DNA of 64,000 bases from CADCWK01 sp965218235. GTDB taxonomy: Bacteria > Chloroflexota > Chloroflexia > Thermomicrobiales > UBA6265. The notes beneath the pieces are model-generated. The model was not told the origin of the DNA, searched no databases, and worked only from the letters and a program-made list of their open reading frames with translations. The translations under genes were made by a program, and so were the position numbers. Positions 1 to 7,914 of the stretch are shown here, piece after piece. The stretch's first letter is position 1. Each line of letters starts with the position of its first letter. The stretch spans positions 1,550,001 through 1,614,000 of the forward strand of contig OZ244595.1 of the NCBI GenBank assembly GCA_965218235.1, written 5' to 3'.

Positions 1-149
1 GGTGACGACCCCATCGGTCGCACCGGTCCGGCTGGATCGTCAGACCGCCTGCACAATCAGTCGGCGACTCCGGATCCCATCGCCGGCTCATCCTCCGGAG
101 ACCGGCTGAAGGGCCGGGAACGAGCCGGACCGCACAGGGTAGATCGCCG

Positions 150-1100
150 ATGCCGACCCGTCTCCAGGTCCAGCTTCCGCGTCGGGCAACCCGAATCCGC
201 CCCGCGGCCATCGTGCGCGACCGGCTGGCGGCAGACCTCGCCTCCGGCGCAAGCTTCCCGGTCGAGCCGATCGCGGCCGGCGGGCTCAGCCACACCGTCC
301 GGGTCGCGGCCATCGGCGACTTCCACGCCCGGGTCGATCGCCCGTTCCCGTTCGGCCCGGCGCTCCTGAAGGTCTCGGATCAGGCCGATCTCCTCCTGAT
401 CGCCGGGGATCTGACCGAGAACGGGCGGGTCGAGGAGTTCGCGCTGGTCGCCGGGGTGCTGGCTGCCGTCCCGGTTCCGGTCGTGGCGGTCCTCGGCAAT
501 CATGACCGGCGCGGTCTTCGCCGCGTCGCGATGCGGCGCACGCTCGAGAACGCGGGGGTGATCCTGCTGGATGGCCAGTCAGTCGTCCTGGACATCCCGC
601 TCAGGGACGGCGACGAGCCGTCCGTCCGGATCGGGGTCGTCGGGATCGGCGGCTACGGTGGTGGGTTCTGGCCCGATGAGATCGGCGCCGGGCCGCCGCT
701 CGATCGGGCCACGCAGGCCTTCGCGGTCCGCGCCCGCCGCGAGGCCGCCCGCCTCGATGCGACGATGGCCCAGTCCTCCGCCGACGTCGATGCCAGGATC
801 GTTCTGATGCACTATTCGCCCACCTCGAGCACGCTGGGCCGGGAGCCGCTGGTGAAGTACTGGATGCTGGGCAATATCGAACTCGCCCGGGTGATCGACC
901 GCTACGATGTCGACCTGGTCGTCCACGGCCATGCGCACCTCGGCAATGAGGCCGGACAGACCATCGGAGAGACCCCGGTCCGGAACGTCGCGACGCAGGT
1001 GATCGGGCGCCCGGTCGTCTATCTGCTCGGCGACGACGCCTCCGACGACGCGGCCATCGTCGAATCCGCGACGGCGTCGCCGCTGGCGGGTGCGCAGTGA
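150..1100 (+). CDS. Calcineurin-like metallophosphoesterase
   Basis: Predicted cytoplasmic metal-dependent phosphoesterase of the calcineurin-like superfamily; substrate unknown. The 316-residue product shows the family blocks in order: GDFH (56-59), GDLTENG (86-92), GNHD (116-119), an LMHY histidine at 221, and HGHAH (259-263). Together these supply the usual ligands for a dinuclear metal centre. No signal peptide or membrane segment is seen. The first ~50 residues match no motif, and the ATG at 150 has a weak ribosome site, so the in-frame GTG at 213 is an alternative start. The stop overlaps the GTG start of the next gene (GTGA), which suggests translational coupling to the aminotransferase-fold protein. 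Fold assignment is firm; physiological role is not. Confidence 0.88.
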   Translation: MPTRLQVQLPRRATRIRPAAIVRDRLAADLASGASFPVEPIAAGGLSHTVRVAAIGDFHARVDRPFPFGPALLKVSDQADLLLIAGDLTENGRVEEFALVAGVLAAVPVPVVAVLGNHDRRGLRRVAMRRTLENAGVILLDGQSVVLDIPLRDGDEPSVRIGVVGIGGYGGGFWPDEIGAGPPLDRATQAFAVRARREAARLDATMAQSSADVDARIVLMHYSPTSSTLGREPLVKYWMLGNIELARVIDRYDVDLVVHGHAHLGNEAGQTIGETPVRNVATQVIGRPVVYLLGDDASDDAAIVESATASPLAGAQ

Positions 1101-2143
1101 ACCGAACCGAGCGGGGTCAGCGGCTCGGTCGGGGAGGCACCGGGATCGATCCGGCCGAGGCGCGGCTCGACCTGACCACCAACGCCTACGGCCCGTCGTT
1201 CATGGTGCTGGAGGCGCTGGCCGGTGCCGAGGACCTGTACCTCCCGGCCGAGGACCGCGCCGAGACTCTGCGGGCACGGCTCTCCGCGCGGCTCGCCGTC
1301 CCGATCGAAGCGCTCGTCCTCGCCAACGGGATCGACCGGTTGCTGCTCGATCTGTTCGCCGGGCTGCGGGACGGCGGGCCGCTGGTCGTATTCCCACCGA
1401 CCGACCCGGTCCCCGTCCAGCTCGCCGCCGCCGCCGGGCTCACGACGCTGGAGCTTGTCCGGACGCCGCGGTTCGAGACCGGGCTGGACGCCGAAATCCT
1501 GCGCGGTCTGCCGGCCGGCTGGCACGCCTACGCCCAGAGCCCGAACGACCCGAGCGGCACGATCCTGTCGTCGGACGAGGCGGTCCGGCTGGCGCGTGGC
1601 GCCGGGGTGCTGATCGTCGACGAGCGCCACGGGGCCTACAGCCCTCGCTCGATGCTGCCGCTGGCGCGGGAGTTCGACAACGTCATCGTCGTCCGGACCT
1701 TCGAGACCTGGGCCGGGTTGGCCGGCTTGCCGCTGGCCTACGCGGTGATCCCGGCCCGGCTCCGGGGCCGGTTCGCGCCGGCGTCCCGCCTCACACCGCC
1801 GGCGATGGGGGCGGTGATCGCCGGGCTCGCCACGCTGGACGACCTCCCCGCAGTCCTCGGGAACGTCCGGCAGATTCGATCCGAGCGGGCGCGGCTCTAC
1901 CGGATGCTGCGCAAGCTCAACATGGTCAGCGTGCCGTACCCGACCTGGTCGAACTTCCTGCTCGTCCGGGCCGAGCGGACGACGGCGCCCGTCCTGACGG
2001 CGGCGCTGGCCCGTCGCGGCGTCCGGGTCGCCCCGGTCGTGGACGAGGCGCTGCACCGCCAAGTGATGCGGATCAGCGCCGGCCGCCCTCAGGAGACCGA
2101 CCTGCTCCGCCGCGCACTGATCGAGATCGGCGTCGCGCTCTAA
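1097..2143 (+). CDS. HisC-like aminotransferase-fold protein lacking the PLP lysine
   Basis: A 348-residue protein of the class I/II aminotransferase fold, closest in layout to histidinol-phosphate aminotransferase. Recognisable blocks are SPNDPSG (148-154, for NPNNPTG), DERHGAY (175-181, for DEAY), RTFETWAGLAGLP (200-212, for RTFSKAxGLAGLR), and a C-terminal MRISAGRP with Arg325 where substrate carboxylate is bound. The residue at the Schiff-base lysine position is Thr204, and the Arg of GLAGLR is Pro212. The whole protein has a single lysine (Lys273), far from the active site in the motif order. It should therefore not work as a normal PLP transaminase. It could be a pseudoenzyme, a binding protein, or an enzyme of altered chemistry. 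It starts with GTG overlapping the phosphoesterase stop, so the two are probably co-translated. Confidence 0.85.
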   Translation: MNRTERGQRLGRGGTGIDPAEARLDLTTNAYGPSFMVLEALAGAEDLYLPAEDRAETLRARLSARLAVPIEALVLANGIDRLLLDLFAGLRDGGPLVVFPPTDPVPVQLAAAAGLTTLELVRTPRFETGLDAEILRGLPAGWHAYAQSPNDPSGTILSSDEAVRLARGAGVLIVDERHGAYSPRSMLPLAREFDNVIVVRTFETWAGLAGLPLAYAVIPARLRGRFAPASRLTPPAMGAVIAGLATLDDLPAVLGNVRQIRSERARLYRMLRKLNMVSVPYPTWSNFLLVRAERTTAPVLTAALARRGVRVAPVVDEALHRQVMRISAGRPQETDLLRRALIEIGVAL

Positions 2144-2273
2144 CCCACATCTGGGCTGTTGTGCAACCGATGACAAAGCGGTCGACGTGGACCGCGCGCG
2201 GCACCTTCGTTCCTGGCCGAGGCATGGTGATACGGAGTCCGGCTAAACGCTGCGTCGTTGCCCGGAAGCGGCC

Positions 2274-2370
2274 GCTCCCCCTCTCTAAGCCCGGTGAGCC
2301 GATCACCGCTTCAGCGGTGAGAGCGATCCGGGCGCCGGAGAGGGGGCTGGGGGGAGAGGTCTGCTCGCCA
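2274..2370. repeat. G-rich dispersed repeat, copy 1
   Basis: A C-rich block (CCCCCTCTCTAAGCCCGGTG) is followed by a GATCACCGC/GCGGTGA inverted pair and a G-rich block (GGAGAGGGGGCTGGGGGGAG). The same order of blocks recurs at 21941-22030 and, shortened, at 40739-40772, always between genes. It can fold into a stem and may end transcription from the upstream operon. Confidence 0.55.
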
Positions 2371-2446
2371 CCACCTCGTCGCGGAACCAATGGCGTTTAC
2401 CCGGATTCCGTATGAATCACTCAAGACGCGTCTGAAATTGTGATTC

Positions 2447-2452
2447 GATAAT
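2447..2452 (+). promoter_or_regulatory. Possible -10 element (GATAAT) upstream of the zinc-ribbon gene
   Basis: GATAAT matches the sigma70 -10 consensus at five of six bases and lies about 140 bp before the start at 2591, in a locally A+T-richer stretch. No good -35 hexamer is present at 16-18 bp, so this is only a candidate. Confidence 0.25.
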
Positions 2453-2590
2453 CTTGTCGGACTTGCTTCTGTCCGATGGAACGTGTTCGCGTGGAGGCGC
2501 TAAGCGAGACGGGAAAGCTCGAGACCGGCTCATGCTCCCTATTCGAGTAAGCAAGACAGGCGGTCGACAAGGACCGTAGGAGTTCGTGCC

Positions 2591-3070
2591 ATGATTCCGT
2601 TTCGCTGGCGTCCGATGTCCTGGTTGATCGTCGTATTCACCCTTGGGATGGTCGCATGGATGGCGACATCCTTGTTTGGACCGTCGTCGGCGTGTGGGCA
2701 GTATGGCGACGACGACTTCCAGAGAAGTGCCTGTGAGGCGGGCTCCGGGATCGGAACAGTCTTTGCTCTAGGGATCCAGTTTCTCGTGCTCTTTGGCGGA
2801 TTCGTGGTGCTGTCACTTATCTGGCTGATGACCGATCCCGTTCGCCGAGCGTGTCCCGTCTGTGGCCACGAGGTTCGACGTGATCATCAATCCTGCTCCA
2901 ATTGCGATGCCAGCTTTCGCCAGATGTTCTACCAGCAGCAGTGGTCGCCCGCCTCCGCAAGCCCACCATCCTGGTCTGGACCGTCGCAGGGACCGTACAA
3001 CACGCCTCAACGTCATGCGTCGTCGCTACAGCCACCGCATTCCCCGGGCAGCAGCCTCGTTCAGCATTGA
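2591..3070 (+). CDS. Two-TM zinc-ribbon protein, function unknown
   Basis: A 159-residue membrane protein I do not recognise as a named family. Residues ~8-28 and ~55-78 are hydrophobic segments. Between them is a short loop with two cysteines (SSACGQYG and RSACEAG) that could be disulphide-linked outside the membrane. A zinc-ribbon-like CPVCGHEV...SCSNC knuckle follows at ~88-106. The tail is a Ser/Pro/Gln-rich low-complexity extension. The ATG has a suitable upstream GTAGGAG. Codon use includes more A/T-ending codons than neighbouring genes, so it may be a recent arrival or simply weakly expressed. Confidence 0.75.
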   Translation: MIPFRWRPMSWLIVVFTLGMVAWMATSLFGPSSACGQYGDDDFQRSACEAGSGIGTVFALGIQFLVLFGGFVVLSLIWLMTDPVRRACPVCGHEVRRDHQSCSNCDASFRQMFYQQQWSPASASPPSWSGPSQGPYNTPQRHASSLQPPHSPGSSLVQH

Positions 3071-3124
3071 CCTCACCTCCAGCTCATGGTTGGCGCTTGT
3101 CGCGCTCCTTGACAGAGCGGTGGG

Positions 3125-3889
3125 TCAGAGTGCAAGCGCAGTCTTCTGCGCCGCGAAGACGTCCGCCAGGCCGAGCTGGGCCAGCTCCAGCAATGCCGCC
3201 AGCTGGTCCGGGCTGAACGGCGTCTTCTCGGCGGTCCCCTGGATCTCGACGTAGGCGTCCTCGTCGGTCATGACGACGTTGAAGTCGACGTCGGCGCCGC
3301 CGTCCTCGGAGTAGTCGAGATCCAGCAGCGTCCGGCCCTTGACGACGCCGACGCTGATCGCCGCGACGGCCGCTGTCAGCGGGTCGCGCCGGATCGCCCG
3401 GCGGGCCAGCAGGCCGCGGCAGGCGAGCGCCAGCGCGACATAACCGCCGGTGATCGAGGCGCAGCGCGTCCCGGCGTCAGCCTGGAGGACATCACAGTCG
3501 ACCGTCACCATCCGCTCGCCGAGGGCGCCGAGGTCGGTGACGGCCCGGAGTGAGCGGCCGATCAGCCGCTGGATCTCGACCGTCCGCCCGCCTGGCTTGC
3601 CGGTCTCGACTTCGCGCCTCGTCCGCTCCTTCGTCGCCCGCGGCAGCATCGCGTACTCGGCCGTCACCCAGCCGCGCCCCTTGCCCTGCATCCAGCGCGG
3701 CACTCGCTCCTCGACCGTCGCGGAGACGATGATCCGGGTGTTGCCCTGTTCGATCAGGCACGAGCCCTCGCCGTAGCCGTAGGTGTTCGGGGTGATCGTC
3801 AGCGGCCGGAGTTGCTCGGCGGCGCGGCCGTCGTCGCGCTGGAAGGGCAGGCTCAGCTCGGGATCGGCCCGGTGGAACGCGTCACGCAT
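3125..3889 (-). CDS. rph: Ribonuclease PH
   Basis: Phosphorolytic 3'-5' exoribonuclease that trims tRNA 3' ends, acting as a hexameric ring in the cytoplasm. The 254-residue product has the usual family length. It carries typical blocks: near the N terminus a DGR (RDDGRAAEQLRP), then GNTRIIVSATVEERVPRW, GWVTAEYAMLPRAT, the RTVEIQRLIGRSLRA helix, and the core VDCDVLQADAGTRCASITGG with the catalytic aspartates, followed by DLDYSEDGGADVDFNVVMT. The start is the ATG at 3889. A REPIN-like repeat separates it from rarA upstream. Assignment is secure. Confidence 0.96.
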   Translation of the reverse strand: MRDAFHRADPELSLPFQRDDGRAAEQLRPLTITPNTYGYGEGSCLIEQGNTRIIVSATVEERVPRWMQGKGRGWVTAEYAMLPRATKERTRREVETGKPGGRTVEIQRLIGRSLRAVTDLGALGERMVTVDCDVLQADAGTRCASITGGYVALALACRGLLARRAIRRDPLTAAVAAISVGVVKGRTLLDLDYSEDGGADVDFNVVMTDEDAYVEIQGTAEKTPFSPDQLAALLELAQLGLADVFAAQKTALAL

Positions 3890-3944
3890 CGGTTGGTTCT
3901 CCTGGAGGATTCGGCCGGCTTGCTGTCACTCTCGACACCGGCGA

Positions 3945-4083
3945 AACCGGCCGTAAACGGACCGGCTGAATGACGTTGGATTCGGTGTCGGGTGTCGGGT
4001 ATGACGTTCCGGTCAGGCGGAGTTCGCCATTTCCTGGTTGCTCATGACCGATGTCGTTCAGTCGGTCTCTTCAGGGCCGGTCA
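3945..4083. repeat. REPIN-like paired inverted repeat A
   Basis: The left arm (3945-3977) reads ACCGGCCGTAAACGGACCGG then CTGAATGACGT. The right arm (4050-4083), read in reverse complement, gives ACCGGCCCTGAAGAGACCGA then CTGAACGACATC. Each arm has its own small palindrome, and the two arms together form a hairpin around ~72 bp. The right arm contains the rarA stop codon. Related elements are at 7697-7834, 19753-19892 and 45453-45577. Confidence 0.75.
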
Positions 4084-5467
4084 GAGGCGATTCGCTTTCC
4101 GGGATGGTCATGGTGCGCGCGTAGATCTCCTCGATCCGCCGCATTCGCTGCCGGAGCTCGACCTCGTAGCCGCGGTCCTTCGGCTCATAGTAGATGTGCC
4201 CGGCGATGTTGCCGGGCAGGTTCTGCTGACCGACTATCCCGCCCTCGAAGTCGTGGGCGTACTTGTACCCGTCGCCGTAGCCGAGAGTCTTCATCAGTTT
4301 CGTCGGGGCGTTGCGCAGGTGGAGCGGGACCGGGTCGTTCCGGGTCGATTCGACGTCGGCGACGGCCAGCTTGTATCCCCGGTAGACCGCGTTGCTCTTG
4401 GGCGACAGGGCGAGGTAGACGACGAGCTCGGCCAGCGCCAGCGCCCCCTCCGGCATCCCGATGAAGTGAACGGCCTGCTGGGCGGCCACGGCGAGCGTCA
4501 GCGCCTGCGGGTCGGCAAGCCCGACGTCCTCGGAGGCGAACCGGACCAGTCGTCGGACGACGTAGAGCGGGTCGTCGCCGCGTTCCAGCATCCGGGCCAG
4601 CCAGTAGAGAGCCGCGTTCGGGTCGCTGCCGCGCAGAGTCTTGTGCAGGGCCGAGATGGTGTCGAAGTGGTCGTCGCCGGACTTGTCATACGTCCCCGCC
4701 CGGCGCTGGGCCGCCTCGGCGACGAGATCGACCGTGACCGTCCGCTCGCCGTCCGGCTCCTTCAGGACGCCGGTCGCGGCGAATTCCAGCGTGTTCAGGG
4801 CGAACCGGGCGTCGCCATTGGCGAGGTTCGCCAACGCCTCCATCGCGTCGGGCGCGACGGCGATCCTGTCCCGGCCAAGGCCGCGCTCGTCATCGGCCAG
4901 CGCCCGGCGCATGATCTCGACGATGTCGTCGTCCGCCAGCGCCCGGAGGACGACGACGCGGGAGCGGGAGAGGAGCGCGCTGTTGACCTCGAACGAGGGG
5001 TTCTCGGTCGTCGCGCCGATCAGGATGACGGTCCCGTCCTCGACGTGCGGCAGGATCGCGTCCTGCTGGCCCTTGTTGAACCGGTGAATCTCGTCGATGA
5101 AAAGGACAGTCCGCTGCTGGTGCATCCCGAGCCGGTCCCGCGCCTCCTGGACGGCCCTGCGCAGGTCCGCGACGCCGGCCGAGACGGCGCTCTGGGCAAC
5201 GAAGTGGGCCCGGGTCGTCGTGGCAATGATCCGGGCGATCGTCGTCTTGCCCGTGCCCGGCGGTCCCCACAGGATCAGGGAGGCAAGGCGGTCGGACTCG
5301 ATCGCCTTCCGGAGCAGCGTGCCCGGCCCGAGGACCAGCGTCTGCCCGACGACCTCGTCCAGCGTCCGGGGCCGCATCCGGGTCGAGAGCGGGGCCGAGC
5401 GGGAGAGCGTCGCCGACCGGGAGGCGTCGAACAGGCTGGGCGATCCCCGCGATCCGCTGCTACTCAT
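4058..5467 (-). CDS. rarA: Replication-associated recombination protein A (RarA/MgsA)
   Basis: AAA+ ATPase related to clamp loaders that acts at stalled replication forks and single-strand gaps. In the 469-residue product, PRTLDEVVGQ (33-42) precedes Walker A GPPGTGKTT (68-76) and Walker B FIDEIHRF (~123-130). Sensor 1 is in GATTENPSFEVN, with the arginine finger block LLSRSRVV after it. The C-terminal MgsA/tetramerisation part follows (DHFDTISALHKTLRGSD, GEDP-type YVVRRLVRFASEDVG). Length is normal for the family. The last eight residues and the stop are encoded by the right arm of a REPIN-like repeat. The start overlaps the end of the small upstream gene by 8 bp, indicating one transcript. 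Confidence 0.96.
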   Translation of the reverse strand: MSSSGSRGSPSLFDASRSATLSRSAPLSTRMRPRTLDEVVGQTLVLGPGTLLRKAIESDRLASLILWGPPGTGKTTIARIIATTTRAHFVAQSAVSAGVADLRRAVQEARDRLGMHQQRTVLFIDEIHRFNKGQQDAILPHVEDGTVILIGATTENPSFEVNSALLSRSRVVVLRALADDDIVEIMRRALADDERGLGRDRIAVAPDAMEALANLANGDARFALNTLEFAATGVLKEPDGERTVTVDLVAEAAQRRAGTYDKSGDDHFDTISALHKTLRGSDPNAALYWLARMLERGDDPLYVVRRLVRFASEDVGLADPQALTLAVAAQQAVHFIGMPEGALALAELVVYLALSPKSNAVYRGYKLAVADVESTRNDPVPLHLRNAPTKLMKTLGYGDGYKYAHDFEGGIVGQQNLPGNIAGHIYYEPKDRGYEVELRQRMRRIEEIYARTMTIPESESPLTGPEETD

Positions 5468-5756
5468 CCGCGAGGGTCGATGCCAGCCAGGCCAGCCGGG
5501 CCTCGATCTGGTCCGTGTCGTCCATCTTCAGCGCGATCATCTCCGCGATGACCTCGACCGCGACCGGGCTGACCGGCAGCTCCTCGACCTGGAGGCGTGT
5601 CGCGGCGCCGAGCTCGCCCATCGCTTCGAGGAGTTCCTCCAGCCGGTCCATCTCGAGCAGAGCTTCGTAGGAGTCGTTCCCGACGGGGCCGGAAGCAGGC
5701 TCGGTTGCCCCGAAGATCAGTTCGATGACGGGTTCGTGGCGGCCGTTGTCGCTCAT
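5460..5756 (-). CDS. Small acidic helical protein, function unknown
   Basis: A 98-residue acidic protein, largely predicted alpha-helical (SYEALLEMDRLEELLEAMGE and a helical C-terminal half). It has no membrane segment and no family I recognise. I chose the ATG at 5756 because GGAGGAG sits directly upstream with good spacing; a start further upstream at 5777 lacks this. Its end overlaps the rarA start by 8 bp, so it is probably co-translated with rarA and could be a partner or regulator of it. That is inference from position only. Confidence 0.75.
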   Translation of the reverse strand: MSDNGRHEPVIELIFGATEPASGPVGNDSYEALLEMDRLEELLEAMGELGAATRLQVEELPVSPVAVEVIAEMIALKMDDTDQIEARLAWLASTLADE

Positions 5757-5812
5757 CGCTGGTGCTCCTCCCGTCACGTCGTGGTCCGAAGTCTACCCGC
5801 CCGGACTGGCCG

Positions 5813-6853
5813 TCAGAGGCTGAAGACGGCGATCGCGGCCAGCGCAATCGACCCGAGGCCGCCGTAGAAGGCGACGTCGCGAGGCCGGATGTCGTTCTGC
5901 TGGCTGAACGCGAGCAGGATGCCGGCGACGATATAGAAGCAGACCAGGAGCGCGACACCGCCGGTCCAGTTCCAGGTCAGCCACCAGTTGATCGCCACGG
6001 CGAACTGTCCCATCACGAGTGCACCGAGCCCGGCGTACCCGAGACGGCGAGCGGACGAGATGTCGGCCCGCTGGAGCGTCTCCAGGATCAACAGGCCCGA
6101 AACGAGGGCGATCAGACCAGCGCTGAGCCACTCCGGCAGCTTGTTCAGGTAGATCATCGACAGGGCGACGAAGGCGATCAGGTGGATGACCGTCCCGTGG
6201 ACCAGCGAGGCGACGCGGCTGGCGCTGTCGGTCAGGTCGTCGAGCAGATCGCGGGACAGGAGCGCGACGAAGATGCTGACGGCGACGAAGATCGGGCCGA
6301 GGACGACGACCCAGACGTTGTGATAGGTGGCGATCAGCAGGATGGCGGCGGCCGTCGCCGTGGCGGCCACCAGCCAGGCGGTATAGGTCCCGGTCCGCTC
6401 CGTGGAATGTCCGACAGCGACGGCCGCGACCCGGGCCGCGAGTTCGGCGAGCTGGGCCGCGACGGAGGCGAGCAGGACGACCACCACGGCGGCCACCCAG
6501 AAGACCGGTCCCGTCGCCCGCTGAAGCGGCATGATCTCCGACGTATCGACGGCGGACATCAGCGCGAGAACCCCGAGGCCGAGGACCAGCAGGCCGGCGC
6601 CGAGGCTCACGACGAAGCCGGAAACCGATCGCGGCTGACTCCCCGATCGGGGCCGGCCAACGACGACATCCTCGCCGGCGAGATGATCGACCCGGCCCGT
6701 GACCGGCGCCGGAGCGGCCGCTACCGCCGGACGGCCGGCGTGCATCTCGGACGCCGGAACAGGGGGCGGCGCACCCGGCCGGCTCGGCGGGGAGTCGTGC
6801 GGATCTTGCTGCGATGTGCTGCCCCGCGGCTGCCGCTTCGGGTCGTCCTGCAA
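5813..6853 (-). CDS. Polytopic membrane protein, function unknown
   Basis: A 346-residue integral membrane protein with a Pro/Ser/Gln-rich cytoplasmic N-terminal region of ~75 residues, followed by about eight or nine hydrophobic segments (for example VVSLGAGLLVLGLGVLALM and FWVAAVVVVLLASVAAQLA). A charged loop with LLSRDLLDDLTDSASRV lies mid-protein. No transporter signature, nucleotide-binding motif or catalytic residue pattern is visible. It lies 56 bp upstream of the small acidic gene on the same strand and could share its transcript. I do not assign a function. Confidence 0.75.
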   Translation of the reverse strand: MQDDPKRQPRGSTSQQDPHDSPPSRPGAPPPVPASEMHAGRPAVAAAPAPVTGRVDHLAGEDVVVGRPRSGSQPRSVSGFVVSLGAGLLVLGLGVLALMSAVDTSEIMPLQRATGPVFWVAAVVVVLLASVAAQLAELAARVAAVAVGHSTERTGTYTAWLVAATATAAAILLIATYHNVWVVVLGPIFVAVSIFVALLSRDLLDDLTDSASRVASLVHGTVIHLIAFVALSMIYLNKLPEWLSAGLIALVSGLLILETLQRADISSARRLGYAGLGALVMGQFAVAINWWLTWNWTGGVALLVCFYIVAGILLAFSQQNDIRPRDVAFYGGLGSIALAAIAVFSL

Positions 6854-6942
6854 CGGATCGCTCCTGACGATGACGTGACGGACGGGCGCGATCGGCCATT
6901 GGCCTGATCACCGCACTGTACACAACATTGCCATATGACTGC

Positions 6943-7662
6943 CTAACGCGACCCCTGATCGGTCTCCGGCGTAGCCCCGTCCCAGCGCCGCGTGAGCTCG
7001 TCCGCGGCGATTGCGCCCTCCCGATGGATGACCAGTTCTCCGTTCGCGTGTCCGATCACCGTCGAAGCGATGGCCCCCCCGGACGGACCACCATCGAGCA
7101 CCCAGCGCAGACCCCTCTCGCCAAGTTCACGCTGGACGGCGGCGGCATCGATCAGAGGCGGTCGACCGGACCGGTTGGCGCTCGTGACGGCCAGCGCACC
7201 GCCCAGATTCCGCAGGAGTGCTCCGGCGACGTCGTGGTCCGGCACCCGAAGCCCGACCGTGCCGTTCCCCGCCACGATTTCGGCGGCGAGTCCGGCGCGA
7301 GCGGGCAGGGCGACCGTCAGCCCGCCCGGCCAGAATCGGTCGGCCAGCGCGAGCAGCCGATCCGATGCGGTGCCTGTTCCGGGGGAGGCGGACCGGTGCA
7401 GCTGGCTGGCGGCGTCCGGGTCCACCACGAGGACGGGAAAGGTCTGGGCGCGTTCCCGGCCCTTGATCGCGAAGATGGTGGCCAGCGCCGAGGGCGAGTC
7501 GATCGCGGCGGCGAGCCCGTAGACCGTGTCGGTGGGGATCGCGACGACCTCACCCTGCCGGAGCTGAGCGGCCGCTTCCCTGATCGCATCAGGGCCGATG
7601 ACAACCACATCGCCATCGAACAGCAGCCGGACGGAATCGAACGAATGCGGGCCCTCGTTCAT
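6943..7662 (-). CDS. tsaC: Threonylcarbamoyl-AMP synthase, Sua5/YrdC/YciO family
   Basis: Makes threonylcarbamoyl-AMP from threonine, bicarbonate and ATP for the t6A37 modification of ANN-decoding tRNAs. The 239-residue product has the YrdC fold motifs: PTDTVYGL (43-50), KGRERAQTFP (67-76, the K-x-R substrate loop), FWPGGLTVALP, GTVGLRVPDH, and AVTSANRSG. There is no Sua5 C-terminal domain. The ATG at 7662 was chosen because the extra upstream residues (7663-7728) fall inside a dispersed repeat and look non-coding. The YciO paralogue class cannot be fully excluded by eye. Confidence 0.9.
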   Translation of the reverse strand: MNEGPHSFDSVRLLFDGDVVVIGPDAIREAAAQLRQGEVVAIPTDTVYGLAAAIDSPSALATIFAIKGRERAQTFPVLVVDPDAASQLHRSASPGTGTASDRLLALADRFWPGGLTVALPARAGLAAEIVAGNGTVGLRVPDHDVAGALLRNLGGALAVTSANRSGRPPLIDAAAVQRELGERGLRWVLDGGPSGGAIASTVIGHANGELVIHREGAIAADELTRRWDGATPETDQGSR

Positions 7663-7696
7663 GGATTTCCGCACAGACCGGAATCGACCGCCCTGG

Positions 7697-7834
7697 AACC
7701 GGCCATGGAAGGACCGGCTGTAGGACATCGAGTTCGAGGCTGGCTGACCGGCGTGATGGTTCGTTCACGCCGGGATCGTCTCTGGCTGCGTGTTCGCAAC
7801 CAGTGCCCTTCAGCCGGTCCCTTGAGGGTCGTTC
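7697..7834. repeat. REPIN-like paired inverted repeat B
   Basis: The left arm starts AACCGGCCATGGAAGGACCG then GCTGTAGGACATC (7697-7730). The right arm (7806-7834) in reverse complement reads GACCCTCAAGGGACCGGCTG then AAGGGCAC. It has the same architecture as copies A, C and D and fills the gap between tsaC and the end of uvrC. Confidence 0.7.
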
Positions 7835-7914
7835 GGTGGTCGACCCGATGCCCGAACGCGCTGACGGAGCCAGTCCGCGCAGTGGGGCGCCGGGGCGAAG
7901 CGATGCTCAGCATG

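Larger units (their letters stand above)
2144..2590. other. Intergenic region with repeat and hairpin, no gene seen
   Basis: No convincing coding frame on either strand. It contains a G-rich repeat (2274-2370), a short TCGGAC/GTCCGA hairpin near 2458-2477 and the leader of the zinc-ribbon gene. The base composition in its second half is less G+C-rich than that of flanking genes. Confidence 0.6.

Noticed and set aside
1019..2176. Long minus-strand open frame opposite the phosphoesterase/aminotransferase-fold genes
   Set aside because: Arg/Pro/Gly/Asp-rich translation typical of the antisense of GC-rich genes; no motif, no ribosome site, and fully covered by two well-supported genes.
3992..5551. 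519-codon plus-strand frame opposite rarA
   Set aside because: Antisense shadow of rarA with Asp/Arg/Gly-rich low-complexity translation and no domain.
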